A stretch of DNA of 64,000 nucleotides from Chryseobacterium sp. (GTDB taxonomy: Bacteria > Bacteroidota > Bacteroidia > Flavobacteriales > Weeksellaceae): assembly GCA_031277615.1 (NCBI GenBank), contig JAITMC010000019.1, positions 1-64,000 of the forward strand, written 5' to 3'. Each line of letters opens with the position of its first letter. The stretch's first letter is position 1. The position numbers were made by a program, and so were the translations under genes. The notes under the pieces are model-generated. The model was not told the DNA's origin, did no database searches, and worked only from the letters and a program-made list of their open reading frames with translations. This document shows positions 48,745 through 57,133 of the stretch, in pieces.

Positions 48745-51330
48745 TTGGCCAAAACCGTCCTCAAAAATATACTACAAATTTTAATTATCCTAATTTTTAA
48801 CAATTTTTTAGCACAGAAAACTCCTGAAAAATTGCCTAAAAATGCGGTTAATGATACTATTTCCAAAAAGGATACCATTGTTGTAAAGAAAGAAGCTTTA
48901 GAAGATGTTCTGCGTACAAAAGCCGATGATCAGAGGAGAGATGTCCCTAAGAAAATGACATTCCTCAATAAAAATGCTCAGGTAAAATACCAGGATATGC
49001 AGATTGATGCAGATTATATTTCTATTGACGACAATAAAAATGTGATCTATGCACGCGGAAAGCTGGATTCTTTAGGAAAGATCATAGAGCCTGTTATTAC
49101 TACACAGGCCGGCAAAAAGTACGAGACCAACGAGTTCAGCTATAATACCAAAACGAAGCAGGCGATTGCTTTCAATGCCAGAACGGAAGAGAGCGAAGGG
49201 GTTATTACGGCGCAGAAAACCAAAAAGTATAACGATTCTGTCTTCGCCATGAGGAATGCGGATTATACGACCGATGACTATTATATCAAGAAAAAAGATA
49301 CGGTTTCGGATTACTTCATGCGGGCTTCCAATATCAAGCTGATTAAATCCAAAGAAAAATCCCAGATTGTTACAGGTCCTATCCAGATGTATATAGAAAA
49401 GGTTCCTACTCCTTTGATTCTGCCGTTTGCGGTTCTGCCGTTCTCTGCCAAAAGAGCTGCCGGTATTCTTATTCCGAGTTTTGGAGAAAGGGAAGATGTA
49501 GGTTTCTTCCTCAACGGGCTTGGGTATTACCAGCCGATCGGGGAACATTTTGACCTGAAAGTACTGGCTGATATTTATACAAAAGGAAGCTGGAATATAC
49601 GGCCCCAGATGAATTATCTGAAAAAGTACCGCTATTCCGGAAGCTTTACTGCCGATGTGGGAACCATGATCAGGGGAATCAAAGGGCTTGAGGATTATAC
49701 CAAAAACAGTACCTACAGAATTACATGGAACCATGCTCAGGATACCAAGGCCAATCCTTTCCTTACCTTCAGTGCTGCTGTAGATATCGTAAGTACCAAG
49801 TTTTATAACAATCCGCTGAACAATAATTATATCTTCAATCAGAATGTCCTGAATACGCAGCAGAATTCAACGGTAACGCTTACCAAAAGATTCCTGAAGC
49901 TGCCGATGACCATTACGGGAACGGCTTCTTACGCCCAGAACTTTGCAACCGGACTGGCAGATCTCCGCCTTCCACAGATGAATGTGGCGATCAACCAGTT
50001 TTATTTATTCAAATCCAAAACAGGGGTAAGAGAAGGTCTTCTGGAGAATATTACCGTGAATACAGGGTTTAACCTGACGAATTTTGTCAATACCCAGGAA
50101 AATGAACTGTTCACCAAAGCGATGTGGGATAAAATGCAGACGGGGCTTAAAAATAATATTGCGCTGGGAACCAATACCACACTGGCCAAATATTTTACAT
50201 TCAGTTTAAGTGCAACGATTGATAATGCTTTAACCACCAAAACACTGAACCGGTTTTATGATCCTGTGAAAGATGTTGTGGTAGATCAGATAGAGAAAAA
50301 TGTAACAGGATACTCCACATTCTCTACAACGGCAAGTATCCAGACGATACTTTACGGAAATCTGAAGTTCAAAAAAGGATCAGCGATAGAAGCGGTAAGA
50401 CATATGATGACACCGAGTATCGGATTCACCTATTCCCCGGATTTCGGAAGCCCTAACTTCGGATACTACAGAAACTATTACAATGCGCAGGGAGCACTTA
50501 CGCCGTATTCAATCTTTGAAAAGGGAATTGTAGGAAGTCCTTCAACCGGAATGGTAGGAGCTTTAGGCTTTAATATCGGGAATAACATCGAAATGAAGGT
50601 GAGATCAAAAAGTGATTCTACCGGGATCAAAAAAGTAAAGATCTTTGAATCCCTGAACCTTTCGGGAAGCTATAACTTTGCAGCGAAAACACACCCATGG
50701 TCTATCTTTACCATCAGCGGACAGTCTTCTTTCTTCAACAATAAGCTTAGCGTGAATACGAGCCTTGCTCTTGAACCTTACAGAATCGCTTTTGCTCCGG
50801 GAGAAACTACGGGAGTAAGAACGGAGGATTTCGGACACTTCAGTGTACAGGGATTCAATGTGCAGATGTCTTATCCTTTAAGCAGCGAACTGTTTGGCGA
50901 AAAAACAGATTATGCGAAGAAGTATGGTGCCAAAGGAGAAGTGCGAAATGAAAACTATTATTTTGATGATGATAACTATGCCCATTTCGATCAGGCATGG
51001 ACTTTGAATGTTAATGCCAACTATGCCTATTCAAAAGGATACAACAGGGTAGGGTCCAAAATTGCTTCAGTAGGACTGGACGGAAGTATCAAGCTTACTC
51101 CTTACTGGAACATCAACGGAAGTACCCACTATGACCTTGTGACCAAGCAGCTGGCGTATACAAGAATCGGATTTGCGAGAGATCAGCGAAGTTTTACCAT
51201 CAACTTCAACTGGGTGCCTTTCGGACAGTATAAAGTGTATGACTTCTTTATCGGGATCAAAGCCAATATCTTAAGTGATGCATTGAAGTATAAAGACCGA
51301 AGCTTTACCCAGCCGAATGCTCCTTTCTAA
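48745..51330 (+). CDS. lptD: LPS-assembly protein LptD-like (OstA)
   Basis: The 861-residue protein starts at TTG 48745 (MAKTVLKNILQILIILIF), with a signal peptide ending near residue 24. Residues 60-210 form an OstA/LptA-like beta-jellyroll (IDADYISIDDNKNVIYARGK). Then comes the LptD junction, PLILPFAVLPFSAKRAAGIL with PSFGEREDVGFFLNGLGYY, and a large barrel to the end. It inserts lipopolysaccharide into the outer leaflet of the outer membrane. No ATG lies near the start, and the -7 box at 48714 supports this TTG. No LptE-like partner is adjacent. Confidence 0.85.
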   Translation: MAKTVLKNILQILIILIFNNFLAQKTPEKLPKNAVNDTISKKDTIVVKKEALEDVLRTKADDQRRDVPKKMTFLNKNAQVKYQDMQIDADYISIDDNKNVIYARGKLDSLGKIIEPVITTQAGKKYETNEFSYNTKTKQAIAFNARTEESEGVITAQKTKKYNDSVFAMRNADYTTDDYYIKKKDTVSDYFMRASNIKLIKSKEKSQIVTGPIQMYIEKVPTPLILPFAVLPFSAKRAAGILIPSFGEREDVGFFLNGLGYYQPIGEHFDLKVLADIYTKGSWNIRPQMNYLKKYRYSGSFTADVGTMIRGIKGLEDYTKNSTYRITWNHAQDTKANPFLTFSAAVDIVSTKFYNNPLNNNYIFNQNVLNTQQNSTVTLTKRFLKLPMTITGTASYAQNFATGLADLRLPQMNVAINQFYLFKSKTGVREGLLENITVNTGFNLTNFVNTQENELFTKAMWDKMQTGLKNNIALGTNTTLAKYFTFSLSATIDNALTTKTLNRFYDPVKDVVVDQIEKNVTGYSTFSTTASIQTILYGNLKFKKGSAIEAVRHMMTPSIGFTYSPDFGSPNFGYYRNYYNAQGALTPYSIFEKGIVGSPSTGMVGALGFNIGNNIEMKVRSKSDSTGIKKVKIFESLNLSGSYNFAAKTHPWSIFTISGQSSFFNNKLSVNTSLALEPYRIAFAPGETTGVRTEDFGHFSVQGFNVQMSYPLSSELFGEKTDYAKKYGAKGEVRNENYYFDDDNYAHFDQAWTLNVNANYAYSKGYNRVGSKIASVGLDGSIKLTPYWNINGSTHYDLVTKQLAYTRIGFARDQRSFTINFNWVPFGQYKVYDFFIGIKANILSDALKYKDRSFTQPNAPF

Positions 51331-51337
51331 GATAGGA

Positions 51338-51368
51338 TTGGCATTTGACAATATAAATTTTATATTTG
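51338..51368 (+). promoter_or_regulatory. Promoter of the ridA gene with a long leader
   Basis: TTG (51338-51340), a 20-base spacer and TATATTTG (51361-51368) fit the consensus. The ATG is 120 bases further, so the mRNA has a leader of over 100 bases in which I see no known RNA motif. Confidence 0.65.
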
Positions 51369-51488
51369 CATCCAATATCCGTTCTGATAAAACAGAGGCT
51401 AATGAAATTGCCATCATTGTAGTTTCCTGAAAAACAGATCTGCGGAAGGGTAACTGAAGATAACTTTTGAAAAAATAACTATTTGAAT

Positions 51489-51869
51489 ATGAAACAAATA
51501 ATCAACACCGTGAATGCACCTGCAGCCATCGGACCTTATTCACAAGCCAATATGGCCAACGGAGTATTGTATATCTCCGGACAGATTCCTGTAGATCCTG
51601 CAACCGGTAAACTGGTAGAAGGTATTGAAAAAGAAACGCATCAGGTAATGAAAAACCTGGAAGCGATCCTTACTGAAGCCGGAATGACTTTCAAAAATGT
51701 GGTAAAGGCTACCATCTTCTTAAAAAGTATGGATGATTTTGCGGTAATGAATGATATTTACGCATCATATCTGGATGCAGAAAGCTATCCTGCACGTGAG
51801 ACGGTACAGGTTTCATGTCTGCCAAAGAATGTTGATATTGAAATTTCTATGATTGCACATCAGGATTAA
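51489..51869 (+). CDS. ridA: RidA-family enamine/imine deaminase
   Basis: RidA removes reactive 2-aminoacrylate-type enamines made by PLP enzymes in the cytoplasm. The 126-residue protein starts at ATG 51489; a TTG two codons before is in frame. It contains GPYSQANMANGVLYISGQIP at the start, VVKATIFLKSMDDF in the middle, and the signature YPARETVQV with the substrate-binding Arg, ending in EISMIA. The length is normal. The membrane protein gene overlaps its stop by one base. Confidence 0.94.
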   Translation: MKQIINTVNAPAAIGPYSQANMANGVLYISGQIPVDPATGKLVEGIEKETHQVMKNLEAILTEAGMTFKNVVKATIFLKSMDDFAVMNDIYASYLDAESYPARETVQVSCLPKNVDIEISMIAHQD

Positions 51870-52324
51870 TGAATTTTATAAGAAATACAATTGCGGTGTT
51901 GGTAGGTCTTGGTATTGCAGGACTTATTATTACTCTTGGTATAAGGGCTTTTCCGCAATGGGTTACTTTCGAGGCCTTTGCTCCGTTTGAGCACTGGCAA
52001 CGTTTTCTTTACAGCATGAAGGATGATAATGCATTCTTCGGGTTTCTGCTGTTTATTTCAGGATTGGGAACTACAATCGGGGGAGTGGCTACTGCGCTTA
52101 TTGTAAAGTATGCAAAGGTGGCTTATGCTATTCTTATCGGTTTTATAATGCTCTTTATTGCAATGCTGGATGTGATTATATTCCCTTATCATCCTACCTT
52201 CTATAAGATCTCTATTTTCCTTACTTTTTTCCCGTTTTCATGGATTGGAGGAAAAATTGTAGCAGTGATCTACGAACGGAATAAGAAAAAGAGAATCGCT
52301 GAGAAAATGAATAAGAACAAATAA
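51869..52324 (+). CDS. Small membrane protein of unknown function, four helices
   Basis: The 151-residue protein has four predicted membrane helices at about residues 4-26, 56-78, 84-104 and 110-134 and a basic, cytoplasmic C-terminus (YERNKKKRIAEKMNKNK). It has no recognisable catalytic motif. The start overlaps the ridA stop by one base (TAATG), so synthesis is probably coupled, though a functional link is not implied. It ends in a terminator shared with the protease gene. Confidence 0.75.
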   Translation: MNFIRNTIAVLVGLGIAGLIITLGIRAFPQWVTFEAFAPFEHWQRFLYSMKDDNAFFGFLLFISGLGTTIGGVATALIVKYAKVAYAILIGFIMLFIAMLDVIIFPYHPTFYKISIFLTFFPFSWIGGKIVAVIYERNKKKRIAEKMNKNK

Positions 52325-52325
52325 A

Positions 52326-52355
52326 AAAAACGCTGCAAATTATTGCAGCGTTTTT
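52326..52355. terminator. Bidirectional terminator between convergent genes
   Basis: AAAAACGCTGCAA pairs perfectly with TTGCAGCGTTTTT around ATTA. It serves the membrane protein on the plus strand and the HtrA gene on the minus strand. Confidence 0.88.
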
Positions 52356-52386
52356 GTTGATATGAAAAACATTGTCTGTCTGTTGA

Positions 52387-53916
52387 TTAAGGCATTTTAA
52401 ATCCTTTGGTATAGATTCTTCCATAGTCATCCACAAACTTCACCTGTACATTCCCCTGATACTTATCCAGGATCTTTTCGATGTCTTTTTGTGAGTTCAC
52501 CGGTTTTCCGTTTACCTCTATAATAATATAGTTGTCTACGATCCCGATTTTAGCCATTTCACCGCCTTCAGCTACTCCTTTGGCTACAACACCGCTGTTC
52601 AGTCCGTATTCGGTTTTAAATCTGTCTGTAAGCGGGTCGAACTCAGCGCCAATCTTTTCGGTTACGGTAAGGTCAGCTTTTGTTTTGGTAGAGGTACCTC
52701 CCTTCTGGTCTCTCAGCGTTACGGTAGTTGTTCCTTCTCTGCCGTCTCTCAGGTAAGTTACCTGAACCTTGTCACCAGGGCGCTTGCTTCCGATAGACAT
52801 AGAAAGGTCTGCGAAGTCAGTAACCGGATAGGCATCTATTTTAGTAATAACATCTCCTTTTTTCAGTCCTGCATCTTCAGCACCGCTCTTCTCTCCGAAT
52901 CCTGTTACATAAACTCCTGAACCGGCTTTGATGTTAGTTTTATATTGCTTGTTATAAGCAGCCACCTGCTGGTCATTGGAAAGATCCAGTGAAGAAACTC
53001 CTAAGAAACCTCGCTGTACAATTCCGAACTTCTTGATGTCTTCAACAATTTTTCTGGCCAGGTTGGAAGGAACTGCAAATCCGTATCCCTGATAGTATCC
53101 TGTAGTAGACTGAATCGCAGAGTTGATCCCGATAAGATCTCCGGCTACATTCACCAAAGCTCCTCCTGAGTTACCCGGATTAATGGCGGCATCGGTCTGA
53201 ATAAAGCTTTCAATAGGATTGGCCGCTTTTCCCTGACTTCCCAGGATTCCGATTCCTCTTCCTTTGGCAGAAACAATTCCCGCCGTTACGGTAGAGTTAA
53301 GTCCAAGCGGATTTCCTACGGCAAGTACCCATTGCCCGACTTCGATATTGTCTGAGTTGGCAAAATTCAGATAAGGCAGCCCTTTTTCTTCAATCTTCAG
53401 TAAAGAAATATCCGTATTCGGGTCTGTTCCTACCAGCGTAGCGATGTATGATTTTTTGTTGCTCAGCACAACTTCCAGTTTATTGGCGCCGGCTACAACG
53501 TGGTTGTTGGAAATGATATATCCGTCCGGAGAAATAATGACCCCTGAACCCATTCCCGAAGGCATATTATCCGGAGCCTGCTGCTGTCTCTGCCTTTGCT
53601 GGCCTCTTCCTCCGAATGGATCTCCGAAGAAGAAATCAAACAGATCCTGCTCGGAAGCCCTGCTGGTTGTTCTGCTCTGGTAATTTTTAATGGTTACCAC
53701 AGCCGGAACCGTAGTTTTGGATGCTTTTACAAAATCATCACCCACCGCTCCTGTGTTCATTCCCACAAAAGATGCCGTTGGCGCTGATGCTGTGAAAAAA
53801 GACTGGTCGCCGTTGTTATTATGCTGACCGAAATATTGTATTGTCCCAACGGTAGTAGCTCCTGAGACAACTCCCACTACTGCAAATGGTAATAGTTTTT
53901 TTAAAGTACTCTTCAT
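52387..53916 (-). CDS. HtrA/DegP-type periplasmic serine protease
   Basis: The 509-residue protein has an N-terminal membrane/signal segment (LLPFAVVGVVSGATTVG), a trypsin-like domain and two PDZ domains (about residues 290-385 and 415-505). The catalytic triad is visible: His139 (SNNHVVAG), Asp169 (NTDISLLKI) and Ser250 (AINPGNSGGAL). A Gln/Arg-rich loop lies at residues 105-113. It would degrade or refold damaged envelope proteins. Its probable -7 box is at 53963-53970. Confidence 0.95.
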   Translation of the reverse strand: MKSTLKKLLPFAVVGVVSGATTVGTIQYFGQHNNNGDQSFFTASAPTASFVGMNTGAVGDDFVKASKTTVPAVVTIKNYQSRTTSRASEQDLFDFFFGDPFGGRGQQRQRQQQAPDNMPSGMGSGVIISPDGYIISNNHVVAGANKLEVVLSNKKSYIATLVGTDPNTDISLLKIEEKGLPYLNFANSDNIEVGQWVLAVGNPLGLNSTVTAGIVSAKGRGIGILGSQGKAANPIESFIQTDAAINPGNSGGALVNVAGDLIGINSAIQSTTGYYQGYGFAVPSNLARKIVEDIKKFGIVQRGFLGVSSLDLSNDQQVAAYNKQYKTNIKAGSGVYVTGFGEKSGAEDAGLKKGDVITKIDAYPVTDFADLSMSIGSKRPGDKVQVTYLRDGREGTTTVTLRDQKGGTSTKTKADLTVTEKIGAEFDPLTDRFKTEYGLNSGVVAKGVAEGGEMAKIGIVDNYIIIEVNGKPVNSQKDIEKILDKYQGNVQVKFVDDYGRIYTKGFKMP

Positions 53917-53962
53917 TGTATATCTTTCTTTTTTTATTTATTAATTTCCGTTTTATTGTAAG

Positions 53963-53970
53963 CAAATTTA
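53963..53970 (-). promoter_or_regulatory. Probable -7 promoter box of the HtrA gene
   Basis: Read on the minus strand this is TAAATTTG, 47 bases before the ATG. The nearest upstream TTG is only 16 bases away, shorter than usual, so the -33 half is uncertain. Confidence 0.5.
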
Positions 53971-54226
53971 ATGCTAAATAAGTATGCAATTCATCTGAAG
54001 TGTTTCAATTTTAACTAAAATTTAACGGCTATTATATGATTTTATACATTATGTCATAATTGTTGGTGCAGCGATTAACAAAACTTAAAAATTTATTAAA
54101 GAAATATGACGATATGTCCTGTACAAGATACACTCAAAATTGTTCATGACAAAATGTAACTCATCCCTTGAAACTTCCGCTTATGATTCTGTCTATCTTC
54201 CTCCGGATACTTTTCTGAAAAATGAT
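53971..54226. other. AT-rich gap between the divergent HtrA and trhO genes
   Basis: The full gap is 350 bases. Apart from the two -7 boxes I see no reading frame, RNA motif or clear repeat. Confidence 0.55.
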
Positions 54227-54234
54227 TATCTTTG
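54227..54234 (+). promoter_or_regulatory. Probable -7 promoter box of trhO
   Basis: TATCTTTG fits TAnnTTTG, 32 bases before the ATG at 54267. No TTG is present at 19-20 bases. Confidence 0.55.
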
Positions 54235-54266
54235 CAAAAATTTTTCTCACTTAAAACGTTTATAGC

Positions 54267-55625
54267 ATGCAACTGTATAACACCTTAAGCGCAGAAGAAA
54301 GAGCTCAGCTTATTGATGAAGCCGGTAAGGAACGCCTTACTTTGTCTTTCTATGCGTATGCCAAAATTGAAGATCCCAAAAAATTTCGCGACGAACTATT
54401 TATAGCCTGGAATGCGCTGGATGCCCTGGGACGTATTTATGTTGCCCACGAAGGAATTAATGCTCAGATGAGCGTACCTGCGGATCAGTTTGAGGCTTTT
54501 CGCAATACCCTGGAAGTATACGATTTCATGAAAGGAATCCGATTGAATGTAGCCGTTGAACAGGATAATTATTCTTTTTTGAAATTAACCATTAAAGTAA
54601 GACCTAAAATTGTTGCCGATGGTTTGAACGACGAAACTTTTGATGTGACCAATAAAGGAATCCATTTAAAAGCACAGGAGTTTAATGATCTGCTGGAAGA
54701 CCCGAATACCATTGTGGTGGATTTCAGAAATCACTACGAAAGTGAAGTCGGTCATTTTGAAGGAGCAATTACGCCTGATGTGGAAAACTTCAGAGAAAGC
54801 TTACCGATTATCAACGATCAGCTTCAGGATCATAAAGAAGATAAAAACCTGCTGATGTACTGTACCGGAGGAATCCGTTGTGAAAAGGCCAGTGCCTATT
54901 TCAAACATCAGGGCTTTAAAAATGTATACCAGCTGGAAGGCGGAATTATTGAATATACCCGTCAGATAAAAGAAGAAGGGATTAAAAGTAAATTCATCGG
55001 AAAGAACTTTGTATTCGACCACCGTTTGGGGGAAAGAATTACGGATGATATCATCTCACAGTGCCACCAATGTGGTAAACCATGTGATAATCATACCAAC
55101 TGTGCCAATGACGCCTGCCACCTGCTGTTCATCCAATGTGATGAATGTAAGGCTGCTATGGAAAACTGCTGTTCTACGGAATGTCTTGACATCATCCATT
55201 TACCGGTAGAGGAACAGCTGAAATTAAGAAAAGGACTGCAGGTTGGAAATAAAGTGTTCAGAAAAGGGAAATCAGATGCCCTGAAATTCAAAAATTCAGG
55301 AGAGCTTTCCAATACACCTTTAGCCAAAGCGGAAACTAAAAATATCCGCCAGAAAATTGCCGTGAAGAAAGTATTGCTTGGAAAGGCAGAGCATTATTAC
55401 TCAAAATCAAAAATTTCACAGTTTTTGATGGAAAATAATGAACTTTCGGTAGGGGATAAAGTATTGATTTCGGGTCCTACGACCGGAGAGCAGGAGCTTA
55501 CCATTACTCAGATTTATGTAAATGGAGCACCGTGTGAAACGGCAAAAAAAGGAGATCAGATCACTTTTGAAATTCCGTTCAGAACCCGTTTGTCGGATAA
55601 ATTATATAAAATTCTAAATCCATAA
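54267..55625 (+). CDS. trhO: tRNA uridine(34) hydroxylase TrhO (rhodanese-like)
   Basis: TrhO makes 5-hydroxyuridine at position 34 of tRNAs using oxygen. The 452-residue protein has the N-terminal ferredoxin-like domain (IYVAHEGINAQMSVP), the rhodanese domain with active-site Cys199 in MYCTGGIRCEKA and YQLEGGI. A Cys-rich region follows (CHQCGKPC, CANDACHL, CDECKAAMENCCSTEC). It is about 100 residues longer than the Escherichia coli protein; the extra C-terminal part has a small beta-domain (QFLMENNELSVGDKVLISG) that looks like an added RNA- or ligand-binding module. Two genes follow closely. Confidence 0.92.
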   Translation: MQLYNTLSAEERAQLIDEAGKERLTLSFYAYAKIEDPKKFRDELFIAWNALDALGRIYVAHEGINAQMSVPADQFEAFRNTLEVYDFMKGIRLNVAVEQDNYSFLKLTIKVRPKIVADGLNDETFDVTNKGIHLKAQEFNDLLEDPNTIVVDFRNHYESEVGHFEGAITPDVENFRESLPIINDQLQDHKEDKNLLMYCTGGIRCEKASAYFKHQGFKNVYQLEGGIIEYTRQIKEEGIKSKFIGKNFVFDHRLGERITDDIISQCHQCGKPCDNHTNCANDACHLLFIQCDECKAAMENCCSTECLDIIHLPVEEQLKLRKGLQVGNKVFRKGKSDALKFKNSGELSNTPLAKAETKNIRQKIAVKKVLLGKAEHYYSKSKISQFLMENNELSVGDKVLISGPTTGEQELTITQIYVNGAPCETAKKGDQITFEIPFRTRLSDKLYKILNP

Positions 55626-55629
55626 AATT

Positions 55630-56004
55630 ATGGCCCGGATTATTTCTTCAGCGACTCAGCTGGCCGTTTTTGATGTTCAGAGCAGTCTTGATTTTTATCA
55701 GAAAATAGGATTTTCGGTACTGAATGTGCTGGAAGTTGAAGGAAGGAAGGTGTATGGTATGGTAGAAAGAGATCAGTTTCAGATCCATTTTATTGAAACC
55801 AAAAAAGAAAAACTTCACTTTAATGAAGAACTGAATTCATTAGCGTGCGACCTGATCCTATGGATTCCGGAAATTGAAGAATTTTACAACGAGATCGTAA
55901 GTCTGGGGATTGAAATTACAGAACCTCTGACTAAAAGAATGTATGGAAGTACGGAATTTTCATTTAAAGATTCAGACGGTCATAAGATCCTTATTGGTGA
56001 TTAA
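55630..56004 (+). CDS. VOC-family protein (glyoxalase/bleomycin-resistance fold)
   Basis: The 124-residue protein has the VOC repeat pattern: QLAVFDVQSSLDFYQKIGF in the first half, FQIHFIETKKE, then IEEFYNEIVSLGIEITEPL and FSFKDSDGHKILIGD in the second. Only some of the metal-ligand positions are clear, so it may be a ligand-binding member rather than a metal enzyme. It starts 4 bases after trhO and is followed by MTHFS at 17 bases, one operon. The substrate is unknown. Confidence 0.85.
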   Translation: MARIISSATQLAVFDVQSSLDFYQKIGFSVLNVLEVEGRKVYGMVERDQFQIHFIETKKEKLHFNEELNSLACDLILWIPEIEEFYNEIVSLGIEITEPLTKRMYGSTEFSFKDSDGHKILIGD

Positions 56005-56021
56005 ATAAATGCTATGTTATC

Positions 56022-56597
56022 ATGCTGAAATCTGATCTCAGAAAAAAATATATGCAAAAAAGAAAAGCCTTGTCATCCGATGAGGCTTTCTTGTTATCGG
56101 GCAAAATATTCAGGAATTTTCTGGATTATTTCCGCCCTCAGGAAGGGGAGAAAGTCCATATTTTTATCCCTATTGAAAAGTTTAATGAAATTGATACCCA
56201 AATCTTCATTACCTATTTTCTGGAGCATCATATCCGGGTTTATGTTCCGAAGATTGTTGCGGATAAGCTTATCAGTATTGAGATTTTTAAGGATACCGTC
56301 TTTGAAACCAACCGTTGGGGGATTTCAGAACCGGTTTCCAATGAAGACTCCGGCGAAAATTACTTTCATTATGTAATAACGCCTTTGTTGTACTGTGATA
56401 GAAAAGGAAATAGAATAGGCTATGGGAAAGGTTTTTATGACGGTCTTTTTCAGAGTATTTCCCCCGAGACCAAAAAAATCGGGGTCAATTACTTCAACCC
56501 CGATGAATATGTGGAGGATGTCTGGGAAAATGATATCCCTCTGGATTATCTCGTGACGCCTGTGGAAGTACTGTCTTTTTTAAGCGGCGCAGAATAA
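56022..56597 (+). CDS. 5-formyltetrahydrofolate cyclo-ligase
   Basis: The enzyme converts 5-formyl-THF and ATP to 5,10-methenyl-THF in the cytoplasm and returns folate to one-carbon metabolism. The 191-residue protein starts with the basic helix LRKKYMQKRKALSSDEA, has NRWGISEPVS near residue 100 and the ATP-binding loop RIGYGKGFYDGLF at about residues 131-143. It is the last gene after trhO. Its final 52 bases overlap the 3' end of the convergent lipoprotein gene, so the two mRNAs are complementary at their ends. Confidence 0.93.
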   Translation: MLKSDLRKKYMQKRKALSSDEAFLLSGKIFRNFLDYFRPQEGEKVHIFIPIEKFNEIDTQIFITYFLEHHIRVYVPKIVADKLISIEIFKDTVFETNRWGISEPVSNEDSGENYFHYVITPLLYCDRKGNRIGYGKGFYDGLFQSISPETKKIGVNYFNPDEYVEDVWENDIPLDYLVTPVEVLSFLSGAE

Positions 56598-57133
56598 AAG
56601 TCCAGGAAATAGAACTTGAATTCCTTCTGCATGGTGGATGGCGTTAGCAGCAGAATATACTGGGCATTTTTTTCAAAAGTTCCTAAAGATTTCTTTTTGT
56701 CATCAAAATATTCAACGTTAAATCTGGCATAGTCTAACGTATCCTTTTTATAGAATTCTTTATAAACATTTAAATTATTCACTTTTACCGATTTTACTTT
56801 CAGACTGTCCAGTTCCCTGAGCAGCTTTTTGAACGTTAAAGAATCCGGCTTATGAAAATAGCTTTCCATCTGGGAGTAAATGGCTGTGTCTATCTCCGTA
56901 TTTCTGTTGCCTGTTAAATATAAAGTCGACAGATCCAGTAATTCCTGTACCTTTTGCTGGGTGATGGAATTAATAACCTGCATACTGTCCATCTGTACAG
57001 CAGGATAGCTCTTGGTATTATTGCTGTTTCTTAATTTATCAAGATCACTTACTGAGTCTGTTTTTTTGTTATTGCAGGCAGCAAACGTAATGGCAAGTAT
57101 TGCTAAGAGTAAAAAGTTATTTATTTTTTTCAT
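56546..57133 (-). CDS. Lipoprotein of unknown function, about 195 residues
   Basis: I start at ATG 57133 (MKKINNFLLLAILAITFAAC); the frame opens upstream only at a TTG at 57145. The lipobox puts the lipid Cys at about residue 20. The mature protein is soluble, with many Lys, Asp and Ser, and has a TPR- or helix-like region (MQVINSITQQKVQELLDLS). No family is recognised. Its start overlaps the stop of the 388-residue membrane protein by 17 bases, so the two are translationally coupled and may act together. It also overlaps MTHFS tail-to-tail. Confidence 0.75.
   Translation of the reverse strand: MKKINNFLLLAILAITFAACNNKKTDSVSDLDKLRNSNNTKSYPAVQMDSMQVINSITQQKVQELLDLSTLYLTGNRNTEIDTAIYSQMESYFHKPDSLTFKKLLRELDSLKVKSVKVNNLNVYKEFYKKDTLDYARFNVEYFDDKKKSLGTFEKNAQYILLLTPSTMQKEFKFYFLDFYSAPLKKDSTSTGVTR

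Noticed and set aside
49072-49734. 220-codon frame on the minus strand
   Set aside because: It is fully inside lptD on the other strand and its composition is that of a complement, with no domain pattern.
52387-53916. Idea that the HtrA-type protease lacks a catalytic residue
   Set aside because: His139, Asp169 and Ser250 are all present in normal context.
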